In this document: positions 34,135-43,734 of the stretch, piece after piece
Numbering within the stretch: the first letter of the stretch is position 1
Layout: each line of letters starts with the position of its first letter
DNA from: Castellaniella sp034674885
GTDB taxonomy: Bacteria > Pseudomonadota > Gammaproteobacteria > Burkholderiales > Burkholderiaceae_B
Direction: 5' to 3'
Length of the DNA stretch: 64,000 bases
Assembly: GCF_034674885.1 (NCBI RefSeq)
Contig: NZ_JAUCDS010000010.1
Span: forward strand, 32,861 to 96,860
Program-made: the position numbers and the translations under genes
Notes under the pieces: generated by a model
Databases searched by the model: none
Seen by the model: only the letters and a program-made list of their open reading frames with translations
What the model was told of the DNA's origin: nothing

Positions 34135-35526
34135 ATGAGGAACGCGCCACCCGACGCCCGCTCCGACACGCCGCTGCAACAGCACTGGCGAGCAGAAGCC
34201 GTGCGCCTGCGCGAAGCGCACTGGGGGCCTCTCGAAGACCAGGCCGCCAGCCAGGCGGCGCTGCGCGCGCCAGCCCAATTGGGGCCGCGCATCCTGGCGC
34301 GTGCCGCCTGGCTGGCTGGCCACAGCCCGCTGCAGGACTGCCTGGACCGATGGCGTCACGGCGCCCGCTGGGCCCTGCTTGCCTTATGGCTGATCGCCGG
34401 TCTGGCAGGCATCGGCGCAGCCGGTGCCGCCCTGAATCCCGGCCAGGGCTCCGTCAACCTGGCCACGGCCCTGCTGGGGCTGCTGGGCCTGCATGCCCTG
34501 ACCCTGCTGATCTGGCTGATCGGCTGTCTGCCGGGATTGCAGCCTGCCACCGCCCTGTCGCGGCTATGGCTGTGGCTGACCCGCAAGATCGCGCGCGGCC
34601 CCGACGCTGCTCTGGCAGCCCAGGCATTCCTGTCGCTGCTGACTCGCGAACGCGCCTGGAAACCCGCCGTCGGCCTGCTCAGCCACGGCGCCTGGACCAT
34701 CGCCTACCTGGGCGCCATCCCCACTCTGGTCGTGCTGCTCAGCACCCGCAGCTACTCCTTTCATTGGGAAACGACACTGCTATCGCCACAGGCCTTCGTG
34801 ACCTTCAGTCAATGGCTGGGCAGCCTGCCGCAATGGCTGGGCTTTCCCACGCCGGATCCGCTGGCTGTGGCATCCAGCATGGGCAGCGCCCAGGGCGCAT
34901 CGGCGGCCATCCAGGCCGACTGGTCCCTGTGGCTGATCGGCTGCCTGGTTACCTGGGGCCTGCTGCCCCGGCTGCTGGCCCTGGTGATCTGCGGCGCATG
35001 GCTGCGCCAGCGCCTGCGCCACCTGTCCATCGATCCGGATCTGCCCGGCTGGCTGGAACTGCGCGAACGCCTGCTGCCCACGCACCAGACCCTGGGCATC
35101 GACCGTCCGGCCCCCGAAGCCGGCCCCGTCCAATCCGGCGCCCCGGCCCTTCGGGCTGCCACGCGGCATGCCGCCGTGCTGGCCTACGAACTGGGGTCGG
35201 ACCTGATCTGGCCGCCCGATGGTCTGCCCGACACCGTGCAGGACCTGGGGCGCTGCGACAGCCGCGAAGACCGGCAGCGCATCCGCGCACAACTGGATGC
35301 CGCCCACCTGCTGCTGGTCTGCGACGCGCGATTGACGCCGGACAGAGGCACCATCACGTGGCTGGACGAACTGAATCACACCGGTCCCGACCTGCGCATC
35401 CTGTGCCTGGGCGGCCCGACGGAACGCCGGCAGGCCTGGCAAAACGCCCTGGTCCGCCAACAACTGCGCCAGGTTCCGGACCTGACTGCCTGGCTCGAAC
35501 ACATCGGACCCGTCTCCCATGACTGA
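34135..35526 (+). CDS. DUF2868 membrane protein
   Basis: A 463-residue protein with about four membrane segments (around residues 80-100, 105-130, 185-205 and 265-285) and a soluble C-terminal domain. DUF2868 is recurrently encoded just before a DUF3482 GTPase, as here, and the two genes overlap by 8 bases. The pair probably forms one membrane-associated GTPase unit of unknown role. Confidence 0.85.
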   Translation: MRNAPPDARSDTPLQQHWRAEAVRLREAHWGPLEDQAASQAALRAPAQLGPRILARAAWLAGHSPLQDCLDRWRHGARWALLALWLIAGLAGIGAAGAALNPGQGSVNLATALLGLLGLHALTLLIWLIGCLPGLQPATALSRLWLWLTRKIARGPDAALAAQAFLSLLTRERAWKPAVGLLSHGAWTIAYLGAIPTLVVLLSTRSYSFHWETTLLSPQAFVTFSQWLGSLPQWLGFPTPDPLAVASSMGSAQGASAAIQADWSLWLIGCLVTWGLLPRLLALVICGAWLRQRLRHLSIDPDLPGWLELRERLLPTHQTLGIDRPAPEAGPVQSGAPALRAATRHAAVLAYELGSDLIWPPDGLPDTVQDLGRCDSREDRQRIRAQLDAAHLLLVCDARLTPDRGTITWLDELNHTGPDLRILCLGGPTERRQAWQNALVRQQLRQVPDLTAWLEHIGPVSHD

Positions 35527-36988
35527 CGTCATCCCTCCCCTAGACCTGGCCGTGGTCGGCCACACCAACACGGGCAAGACATCGTTGCTGCGCACCCTGC
35601 TGCGCGACGAACTGTTCGGCGAAGTCGCCGACCAGCCCGGCACCACCCGGCACGTCGAAAGCGCACAGCTGCTGTCCACCGACGGCAAGCCCATGCTGAT
35701 CCTGCGCGACACCCCGGGCCTGGAAGACGCCATGGGCGTGCTGGACTACCTGGACCAGCTGATCGCCTCGCAGGAACGGCCGGACGGGCCGGAGCGCATT
35801 CAGCGCCTGCTGGACAGCCCTGAAGCCGCAGGCCGGTTCGAGCAGGAATGCCGGGTCCTGACCACGGTACTGACCGCCGACGCCGCCCTGTACGTGATCG
35901 ACGCCCGCGACCCCGTGCTGCCCAAGCACCGCGACGAACTGACGCTGCTGGCCGCCTGCGGCCACCCCATCCTGCCCGTCCTGAACTTCACCCGCAGCCC
36001 CCTGGCCAACATCGCCGCCTGGCGCGACGCTCTGGCGCGGCTGGGGCTGCACGCCACGGTCGATTTCGATACGGTCGCCCCGGCGCTGGACGGCGAAAGC
36101 CAGATGCTCGACCGCCTGGCCCTGATGCTGGACCAGCACGCCCCGGCCCTGATGGCGCTGCGCACGGATCTGGGCGAGCAGCGTCTCAAACGTCTGCAGG
36201 ACGCCACCCGGCTGATCGCCGAGCTGCTGATGGATGCCGCCGCGCTGCGCCTGCCCAGTGCCCAGGACCCGACCGACATGGCGACCGTCACGATGGTGAT
36301 GCGCAAACGCACCCGCGACCGCGAGCAGGACTGCGTGCATGCCTTGCTGAAACGCTATCGCTTCAGCAAGGCCACCTTTCCCCACCACGCACTGCCCCTG
36401 GAAGGCGAACGCTGGGGGATGGATCTTTTCAGTCCTCAGGCCTTGCGCAGCTTCGGTATCCAGGTCAGCAAGGGCCTGGCCACCGGCGCGATGGCCGGTG
36501 CCACGCTGGACATGCTGACCGGCGGGCTGAGCCTGGGCGCCGCAACGCTGCTGGGCGCAGCCATCGGCGGGGTCTGGCAGGGCGCCAATCAATGGGGAAA
36601 ACGCCTGATGGGCCGCCTTGCGGGCAATGTGGAAATGACCGTGGACGACCCGGTACTGCACCTGCTGGGGCTGCGCCAGCTGGCCCTGGTGCGGGCTCTG
36701 GAATGTCGGGGGCACGCGGCAATGCGGCCCATCGAGCAGGACCTGATGGCACAGATCACGGCGGCGGACATTGCGCCTGCTGACGAAGCCGTCACCGATC
36801 CGGACACCCCCCAGGAAGCAGCACCGGAAGCCGCCACCTTGCACCGCCTGCCGCCCGACGTGCAGGCGATTCTGGACGAAGCCCGCACGCACCCGTCCTG
36901 GTCCACGATCGGCGAGGCGCCCGGCCCGGACCCGCACCGTGATCTATTGATCGGCCAGATGGCCCACGCCCTGTTTCTGGCGCTCTAA
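35519..36988 (+). CDS. DUF3482 domain GTPase (Era-like)
   Basis: A 489-residue GTP-binding protein. The G1 motif is GHTNTGKTS, G3 is DTPG, and a G4-like LNFTRSP stands where NKxD would be. The C-terminal DUF3482 region has helices with a possible hydrophobic hairpin (TGAMAGATLDMLTGGLSLGA). It is translationally coupled to the DUF2868 gene. Confidence 0.88.
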   Translation: MTDVIPPLDLAVVGHTNTGKTSLLRTLLRDELFGEVADQPGTTRHVESAQLLSTDGKPMLILRDTPGLEDAMGVLDYLDQLIASQERPDGPERIQRLLDSPEAAGRFEQECRVLTTVLTADAALYVIDARDPVLPKHRDELTLLAACGHPILPVLNFTRSPLANIAAWRDALARLGLHATVDFDTVAPALDGESQMLDRLALMLDQHAPALMALRTDLGEQRLKRLQDATRLIAELLMDAAALRLPSAQDPTDMATVTMVMRKRTRDREQDCVHALLKRYRFSKATFPHHALPLEGERWGMDLFSPQALRSFGIQVSKGLATGAMAGATLDMLTGGLSLGAATLLGAAIGGVWQGANQWGKRLMGRLAGNVEMTVDDPVLHLLGLRQLALVRALECRGHAAMRPIEQDLMAQITAADIAPADEAVTDPDTPQEAAPEAATLHRLPPDVQAILDEARTHPSWSTIGEAPGPDPHRDLLIGQMAHALFLAL

Positions 36989-36996
36989 CGCGCTAT

Positions 36997-37057
36997 CAGT
37001 GTGCTGTTCGACCAGTGCTCGTACCTGATCTGGACGGGTCAGCCGAACAGCACACTG
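36997..37057. terminator. 14-bp perfect inverted repeat between convergent genes
   Basis: CAGTGTGCTGTTCG (36997-37010) and CGAACAGCACACTG (37044-37057) lie between the DUF3482 GTPase and the TPM gene stops. A bidirectional terminator is likely, though there is no T-run. Confidence 0.5.
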
Positions 37058-37073
37058 GCGCGGCCGGATTGAT

Positions 37074-38036
37074 TCACCAGCTGCCAGAGGCGCCGCCACC
37101 GCCGCCCCGGCCGCCACCGCCGCCGCCACCACCGCCAGACCCGCCGCCGAAACCGCCGCCGAAACCGCCGCCGCCGAAACCGCCGCCAAAGCCGCCATCG
37201 CCGCCGCCCCTGCCCGAGCGGCCCCGCCCCAGACGTTTTGCCACCCCCAGGGCGCGCCCCAGCACAGACAGCAACAGGCCGCCCAGCGCCCCCAGCAGCG
37301 CCCAGGTCCAGCTGCCGGTCACCACGAACACGAAACCGCCCACCAGCACCGCCCCAAGCCAGACCGGCATCACCAGCGCCATGAAAGCCAACGGCAGCGC
37401 CATGGCATAGGGTTCGTCGTCCTCTTCGCCCGACCCTGTGGCCGCTGGCGGCGGCAGCGTCTCGCCGCGCATCAGCGCCTGCAGGGACGCCACGCCCGCC
37501 TGCAGCCCGCCGGATACATCGCCTTGCGCGAAACGCGGGGTGATCTGCTCGCGGATGATGCGCCCGGCCGCCGCATCGGTCACGGCGCCTTCCAGGCCAT
37601 AGCCGACCTCGATGCGCACGCGCCGGTCCTGCATGGCGGCCAGCAGCAGGATGCCGTCATCCACGCCCTTGCGCCCCACGGCCCACTGATCGAACACCCG
37701 ACGCGCATATTGCTCGATGGTATCGGACCCGGTGGAGGGGACCAGCAGCACGAACAGCTGCGACCCCTGCGCGGCTTCCAGCGCCTGCACCTGCTGCGTC
37801 AATGCCTGGACCTGGCCAGCGTCCAGGGTGCGGCTGAGATCCATGACGGGCGCCGTCCAGGCCGGCACCGCCACGGCAGCCGGCGCCGCAGGCGCGGTAG
37901 CGGTCTGCGCCAGCCCTGGGCGGATGCCCAGGATCAGCAGAAGGCCCAGCAGCAGCGCAAGCAATCCGCTGCGCCCGGGAATGCTCTCCGGCAACCGCAG
38001 CCGCCGACCCTGCGCACGGAATGTGAAACCCGCCAT
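37074..38036 (-). CDS. TPM-domain membrane protein with Gly-rich tail (YgcG-like)
   Basis: A 320-residue protein with a signal, a periplasmic TPM domain (VMDLSRTLDAGQVQALTQQV then VEVGYGLEGAVTD-type IRIEVGYGLEGA), two C-terminal membrane segments and a tail of GGFGGG and GGGGG repeats. TPM/LemA pairs are widespread and linked to membrane protein quality, with unclear chemistry. ATG 38036 overlaps the lemA stop (TGATG). Confidence 0.88.
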   Translation of the reverse strand: MAGFTFRAQGRRLRLPESIPGRSGLLALLLGLLLILGIRPGLAQTATAPAAPAAVAVPAWTAPVMDLSRTLDAGQVQALTQQVQALEAAQGSQLFVLLVPSTGSDTIEQYARRVFDQWAVGRKGVDDGILLLAAMQDRRVRIEVGYGLEGAVTDAAAGRIIREQITPRFAQGDVSGGLQAGVASLQALMRGETLPPPAATGSGEEDDEPYAMALPLAFMALVMPVWLGAVLVGGFVFVVTGSWTWALLGALGGLLLSVLGRALGVAKRLGRGRSGRGGGDGGFGGGFGGGGFGGGFGGGSGGGGGGGGGRGGGGGASGSW

Positions 38037-38653
38037 CACTTGGCCCCGGCTGGCGCCGGCAGATCGAACTTGACCTCCGGATCCCGCATCACGGCATCCG
38101 CCTTGTCCAGCCCGTACTGCGCCTTGGGCTGATAGCCGAACACACGAGCCGTGATCAGGGTCGGGAATTCGCGAATCGTCAGGTTGTAGGTCTGCACCGC
38201 CCCCACATAGCGTTCGCGCGCCACCGTGATGCGATTTTCCGTGCCTTCCAGCTGCGTCATCAGGTCGCGGAACAAGCCGTCGCTCTTTAACTGCGGATAG
38301 TTTTCGGACACGGCCAGCAGGCGCGACAGGCTGGAGCCAAGCGCGCTCTGGGCCTGTTCGAACCGGGCCACCAGGGCCGGGTCCGTCAGATCGTCGGCGC
38401 TGATGCGGATCTGTCCGACCCGGGCGCGGGCCTCTGTGACCTGCTGCAGCACCGTACGTTCATTGACCATGTAGGCATTGACCGAAGACACCAGTTTCGG
38501 CACCAGATCGGCGCGGCGTTCGTACTGATTCAGGACCTGGGACCAGGCGGCCTTGACCTGTTCATCCTGGCGCTGGATCTCGTTGTAGCCGCAGCCCGAC
38601 AGCAGCAGCGTCAGGGCCGCAGCTGCAGCCAGATTCAGGTAACGTCGGATCAT
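38036..38653 (-). CDS. lemA: LemA-family lipoprotein
   Basis: A 205-residue LemA protein with a lipobox (LLSGC), after which lies a helical domain (YNEIQRQDEQVKAAWSQVLN and RRADLVPKLVSSVNAYM). It ends with VFGYQPKAQYGLDKADA. GAGGTCCGC precedes ATG 38653. It is coupled to the TPM gene. Confidence 0.92.
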   Translation of the reverse strand: MIRRYLNLAAAAALTLLLSGCGYNEIQRQDEQVKAAWSQVLNQYERRADLVPKLVSSVNAYMVNERTVLQQVTEARARVGQIRISADDLTDPALVARFEQAQSALGSSLSRLLAVSENYPQLKSDGLFRDLMTQLEGTENRITVARERYVGAVQTYNLTIREFPTLITARVFGYQPKAQYGLDKADAVMRDPEVKFDLPAPAGAK

Positions 38654-38943
38654 GCGGACCTCGCGAAGCAGACAATGGAAAGCCGTATTGTAGAAATTCC
38701 GCCGCATCCGCGACAGTCCCACGCACGCGGCCCGCAGCACGCTATAATTCAGCCTTTCGCGCAGCTTACCAGTCACTGCGCGGCCTTCCCCGGCCATCAC
38801 TCCAGAACCCGAACCCGCCCGCAGGGCGCGCCGTTCAACAGGTTCCCAGGCACGGCCGGCGGCACCTTTCCAGATTTTTTCATTCGTCAGCCTCGATTGG
38901 TATCTCTCGACTCGAGCGATAGGCGGTCGCTGGAGTCACACTG
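38654..38943. other. 290-base divergent gap between lemA and rhlE
   Basis: No gene is seen. It contains TATAAT at 38744-38749 (plus strand), a possible -10 for rhlE with no clear -35, and TACAAT on the minus strand near 38690, a possible -10 for lemA. A T-run (38875-38880) lies in the presumed long rhlE leader. Confidence 0.4.
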
Positions 38944-40401
<1,458 letters not shown>

Positions 40402-42009
40402 ATGAGCTTGACCGCTGAAGTCGCCCGCCGTCGCACCTTCGCCATCATTTCCCACCCGGACGCCGGCAAGACCACTCTGACGGAAAAGCTGTTGCTGTTT
40501 GCAGGCGCCATCCAGATCGCCGGCAGCGTCAAGGCCCGCAAGGCCAGCCGCCACGCCGCCTCCGACTGGATGGAAATCGAAAAGCAGCGCGGCATCTCGG
40601 TAGCCTCCTCTGTCATGCAGATGGAATACCGCGACTGCGTCATCAATCTGCTGGACACCCCGGGCCACCAGGACTTCTCCGAAGACACCTACCGGGTGCT
40701 GACCGCCGTGGACGCCGCCCTGATGGTGATCGACGCGGGCAACGGGGTCGAGCCCCAGACCATCCGCCTGCTGCAGGTGTGCCGCGCCCGCAATACCCCC
40801 ATCATCACCTTCATCAACAAGCTGGACCGCGAAGTGCGCGAACCGCTGGAACTGCTGTCGGAGATCGAAGGCCACCTGGGCATGGACGCCATCCCGTTTT
40901 CCTGGCCCGTGGGCATGGGGCGGCACTTCGGCGGCGTCTTCGACATCCGCCACGACCACATGCGCGTGTTCCGCCCCGGCGCCGAACGCGACCAGCACGA
41001 CGACGAGACCATCGATGGCCTGGACAACCCGGTCCTGAAACAGCGCTTCGACGACGCCTATGACAAGTCGCGCGAAGAGATCGAACTGATTTCCGGCGCC
41101 GTGCCCGAATTCAATCGGGACGCCTTCCTGGCCGGCCGCCAGACGCCGGTGTTCTTCGGCTCGGCCATCAACAACTTCGGCGTGCGCGAGGTGCTGGACG
41201 CCCTGGTCGAACTGGCCCCGGCGCCGGGCGCCCGAGCGGCCCTGGAACGCCCGGTTGAACCCGACGAGCCCAAGTTCACCGGCGTGGTCTTCAAGGTGCA
41301 GGCCAACATGGACCCTGCGCACCGCGACCGCGTGGCCTTCGTGCGCGTCAGCTCGGGGCATTTCCAGCGTGGCATGCGCCTGAAGGTCGCCCGCAACGGC
41401 AAGGAAATCCGCCCCAACAACGTGGTGTCCTTCCTGTCGCAGAGACGCGAAATCGTGGAAGAAGCCTTTGCCGGCGACATCATCGGGATCCCCAATCACG
41501 GCATCCTGCAGCTGGGCGACGTGCTGACCGAAGGCGAATCGCTGACCTTCACCGGCCTGCCGTTCTTCGCACCAGAGCTCTTCCAGGCCGTCGAGGTCAA
41601 GGACCCGCTACGCACCAAACAGCTGCGCACCGGCCTGACTCAGCTGGGGGAAGAAGGCGCCATCCAGGTGTTCCGCCCCGAAGCCACCGGCGGCGCCTTG
41701 CTGCTGGGAGCCGTGGGTCAGCTGCAGTTCGAGGTCGTCGCCCATCGCCTGAAGACCGAATATGGCGTCGACGCTCGCCTGATGCCCTCGCGCTACAGCC
41801 TGGCGCGCTGGATCACGAGCACGGACGCCAAGGCCCTGAAGAAATTCATGGACTCCAACGCTGCCAACATCGCCCATGACGTGGTCGATGCCGTGGCATT
41901 CCTGGCGACCTCGCCCGCGCAACTGCGGGTGGCCCAGGAACGCTACCCCGAGGTCGAGTTCCACGCAATGCGCGAACACGCAGGACGGGTCTTTGGCGCC
42001 GGTGTCTGA
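40402..42009 (+). CDS. prfC: Peptide chain release factor 3
   Basis: Class II release factor GTPase of 535 residues that recycles RF1/RF2. G1 is HPDAGKTT, G3 DTPGHQDFSED and G4 NKLD. The C-terminal domain includes VGQLQFEVVAHRLKTEYGVDA. ATG 40402 abuts the rhlE TAA without gap, so the two genes are likely cotranscribed. Confidence 0.97.
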   Translation: MSLTAEVARRRTFAIISHPDAGKTTLTEKLLLFAGAIQIAGSVKARKASRHAASDWMEIEKQRGISVASSVMQMEYRDCVINLLDTPGHQDFSEDTYRVLTAVDAALMVIDAGNGVEPQTIRLLQVCRARNTPIITFINKLDREVREPLELLSEIEGHLGMDAIPFSWPVGMGRHFGGVFDIRHDHMRVFRPGAERDQHDDETIDGLDNPVLKQRFDDAYDKSREEIELISGAVPEFNRDAFLAGRQTPVFFGSAINNFGVREVLDALVELAPAPGARAALERPVEPDEPKFTGVVFKVQANMDPAHRDRVAFVRVSSGHFQRGMRLKVARNGKEIRPNNVVSFLSQRREIVEEAFAGDIIGIPNHGILQLGDVLTEGESLTFTGLPFFAPELFQAVEVKDPLRTKQLRTGLTQLGEEGAIQVFRPEATGGALLLGAVGQLQFEVVAHRLKTEYGVDARLMPSRYSLARWITSTDAKALKKFMDSNAANIAHDVVDAVAFLATSPAQLRVAQERYPEVEFHAMREHAGRVFGAGV

Positions 42010-42116
42010 CCCCGCATCGCATTCTGTCACAAGCGCTGACGCATCCAGCGTGGCGAGCGGGCGGCATTCGATACAATGGCACGGTTGACCGCATTGACCG
42101 ACGAAGGAATCCGCCC

Positions 42117-42746
42117 ATGTCCTGGCGTCTGATTTTTGCCATCCTGCTGCTTGCCGCCGGGGCTTCTGCCTGGGGTGGCCTGCGGCTGGGCGACTGGCTG
42201 ATCGTTCACAGCCCGGCCCAGGTCCAGACGACCGAACCGCCAGCCGAACTCACCAATACCCCGGTGCTGGACGCCAACGGCAAACCCTTTGTCGCCTCCG
42301 CGCCCCAACCCCTGGCCGATGGCCGGCAAGGCGTGCCCAGCCTGCAGCCACCAGTCGACTGGAAAATCCAGGCCACGCCCCTGATGGACGAACATCGCCC
42401 GATTGCCCTGGCCACGACGACCATCAGCATGGACGAAGCCATCGCCCTGGCAGCTCAGAACCAACAGGACGATACCGGCCTGCAGGGCATCGCCAACATC
42501 GGCACCCTGATCACGAACCAGCCGGTGCAGCCCATCGACGTCCCGCCGCCTCCGCCACCGCCCGACACCTCGGATGCCCTGGCGGCCGGTGGCAGCAACT
42601 GGCAGGCGGCCTTTCAGGCAGAACTGAAGACCTGCGAATCCCTGGGATTCTTCTCGCGGCCGTCCTGCGCCTGGGCCGCCCGCAACAAATACTGCGAGGC
42701 CCACCAGGCCTGGGGCAAGGCCAAGGACTGCCCCGCCAAGCCCTGA
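42117..42746 (+). CDS. Membrane-anchored protein of unknown function
   Basis: No family recognised. The 209-residue product has one N-terminal membrane anchor (LIFAILLLAAGASAWGG). A long Pro-rich linker includes PPPPPPP, and a compact C-terminal segment carries three spaced cysteines (LKTCESLGFFSRPSCAWAARNKYCEAHQAWG). It looks periplasmic. The ribosome site GAAGGAATCC precedes ATG 42117. Confidence 0.75.
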   Translation: MSWRLIFAILLLAAGASAWGGLRLGDWLIVHSPAQVQTTEPPAELTNTPVLDANGKPFVASAPQPLADGRQGVPSLQPPVDWKIQATPLMDEHRPIALATTTISMDEAIALAAQNQQDDTGLQGIANIGTLITNQPVQPIDVPPPPPPPDTSDALAAGGSNWQAAFQAELKTCESLGFFSRPSCAWAARNKYCEAHQAWGKAKDCPAKP

Positions 42747-42762
42747 AGCGCAAGCAGACGAA

Positions 42763-43227
42763 TCAGACCTGCGATTGCAGGTAGTTCTGCAGGCCGACCT
42801 GGTCGATCAGGCCCAGCTGGGTTTCCAGCCAATCGATGTGTTCTTCCGTGTCGTTCAGGATGGTCTGGAACAGATCACGAGACGTGTAGTCCTGGGCCGA
42901 TTCGCAGTACTGCATGGCTTCTTTCACGGTAGCCTGGGCGGCGGATTCCAGCTTCAGGTCACACGCCAGGATTTCCGGAACGGATTCACCGATCAGCAAT
43001 TTATGCAGATCCTGCAGATTGGGCAGGCCGTCCAGCATGAAGATGCGCTGGATGAGCATGTCCGCGTGCTTCATCTCGCCGATGGATTCGTCGTATTCGT
43101 GCTGACCCAGTTTCTCGTAACCCCAATGGCGCATCATGCGGGCATGCAGAAAATACTGGTTGATGGCTGAAAGTTCGTTTTTCAGCTGCTGATTCAGGTA
43201 TTTGATGACAGTCTTGTCGCCCTTCAT
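42763..43227 (-). CDS. bfr: Bacterioferritin
   Basis: A 154-residue heme-containing ferritin that stores iron. Ferroxidase ligands are in place: Glu in LKNELSAINQYFLHARM, Glu and His in GEMKHADMLIQRI, then Glu in the ILACDLKLE and NDTEEHIDWLE helices. The heme Met is in HADMLIQRI. GGGAGCAGGCC precedes ATG 43227. It is downstream of bfd on the same strand. Confidence 0.96.
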   Translation of the reverse strand: MKGDKTVIKYLNQQLKNELSAINQYFLHARMMRHWGYEKLGQHEYDESIGEMKHADMLIQRIFMLDGLPNLQDLHKLLIGESVPEILACDLKLESAAQATVKEAMQYCESAQDYTSRDLFQTILNDTEEHIDWLETQLGLIDQVGLQNYLQSQV

Positions 43228-43294
43228 GGCCTGCTCCCGAGAGACAGCCCGCGCGTGCGGGCGGACCATTAGGCTAACACGCACAGCCTTGGCG

Positions 43295-43410
43295 GGGGGC
43301 GCTTTTGCCTTGGGGCGGCCCGGCGGAAAAAGATGCCCCCACGCTGCGCCTTCGGCTTGCTGCCCCCCGAGGGGGCGCTTTTGCCTTGGGGCGGCCCGGC
43401 GGCAAAAGAT
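43295..43410. repeat. Two 40-bp direct repeats between bfd and bfr
   Basis: Copies at 43295-43334 and 43371-43410 match at 39 of 40 positions (core GCGCTTTTGCCTTGGGGCGG). Between them is a CCCCCGAGGGGG hairpin. I recall similar sequences dispersed in Bordetella/Achromobacter genomes, so this is probably a member of a repeat family. Confidence 0.65.
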
Positions 43411-43415
43411 CAAGA

Positions 43416-43670
43416 TCAGGCGACGCGCCGGATCTCGGTGCTGGTCAGCAGCGGCGCCTGCACCACACGATCAGGCGCCACCGCAGGGGCTACTGCCAGT
43501 TCGGTGGCATAACGCCCCCCAGGCAGGTAGTCGGTTGCGGTGTCGGCGCACTGGCCGCAGCAGGTGGCGATGCCCAGTTCGGCCTGCAGGTCGCCGAGGC
43601 TCGTCGCCCCCTGGGCGATGACTTCCTGGACCTGACGTTCGCTGATCGCGTTGCATACACAAATATACAT
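43416..43670 (-). CDS. bfd: Bacterioferritin-associated ferredoxin
   Basis: [2Fe-2S] protein of 84 residues that reduces bacterioferritin to release iron. Cluster motif: Cys4 and Cys6 (MYICVCNAI), then CCGQC. A longer C-terminal tail than the 64-residue Escherichia coli Bfd ends TEIRRVA. ATG 43670 is the family start. Its promoter would place the transcript 5' end at that ATG. Confidence 0.93.
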   Translation of the reverse strand: MYICVCNAISERQVQEVIAQGATSLGDLQAELGIATCCGQCADTATDYLPGGRYATELAVAPAVAPDRVVQAPLLTSTEIRRVA

Positions 43671-43684
43671 GCGAATCATTATCA
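43670..43684 (-). promoter_or_regulatory. Fur box overlapping the bfd promoter and start
   Basis: Read on the minus strand, TGATAATGATTCGCA matches the 7-1-7 Fur pattern TGATAAT-N-ATTATCA at 12 of 14 half-site positions. It overlaps the -10 and reaches the bfd ATG, so iron-replete repression is expected. Confidence 0.65.
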
Positions 43685-43706
43685 TCTTTCTTTTTAACCG
43701 TGGCAA
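43678..43706 (-). promoter_or_regulatory. Strong sigma-70 promoter of bfd, apparently leaderless
   Basis: -35 TTGCCA (43706-43701), a 17-base spacer and -10 GATAAT (43683-43678). The ATG begins 7 bases after the -10, so transcription would start at or next to the initiation codon, leaving no room for a ribosome site. Confidence 0.6.
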
Positions 43707-43734
43707 GCATTTTCTGCGCATCCGCGCGCCGCAG

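Noticed and set aside
37080..37230. Short tandem repeats resembling a CRISPR or minisatellite
   Set aside because: They encode the Gly-rich tail of the TPM protein in frame; unit lengths are irregular and there are no spacers.
37015..37410. Pro-rich ORF on the plus strand opposite the TPM gene
   Set aside because: It is the complement of the Gly-rich tail; poly-proline results from reading the opposite strand.
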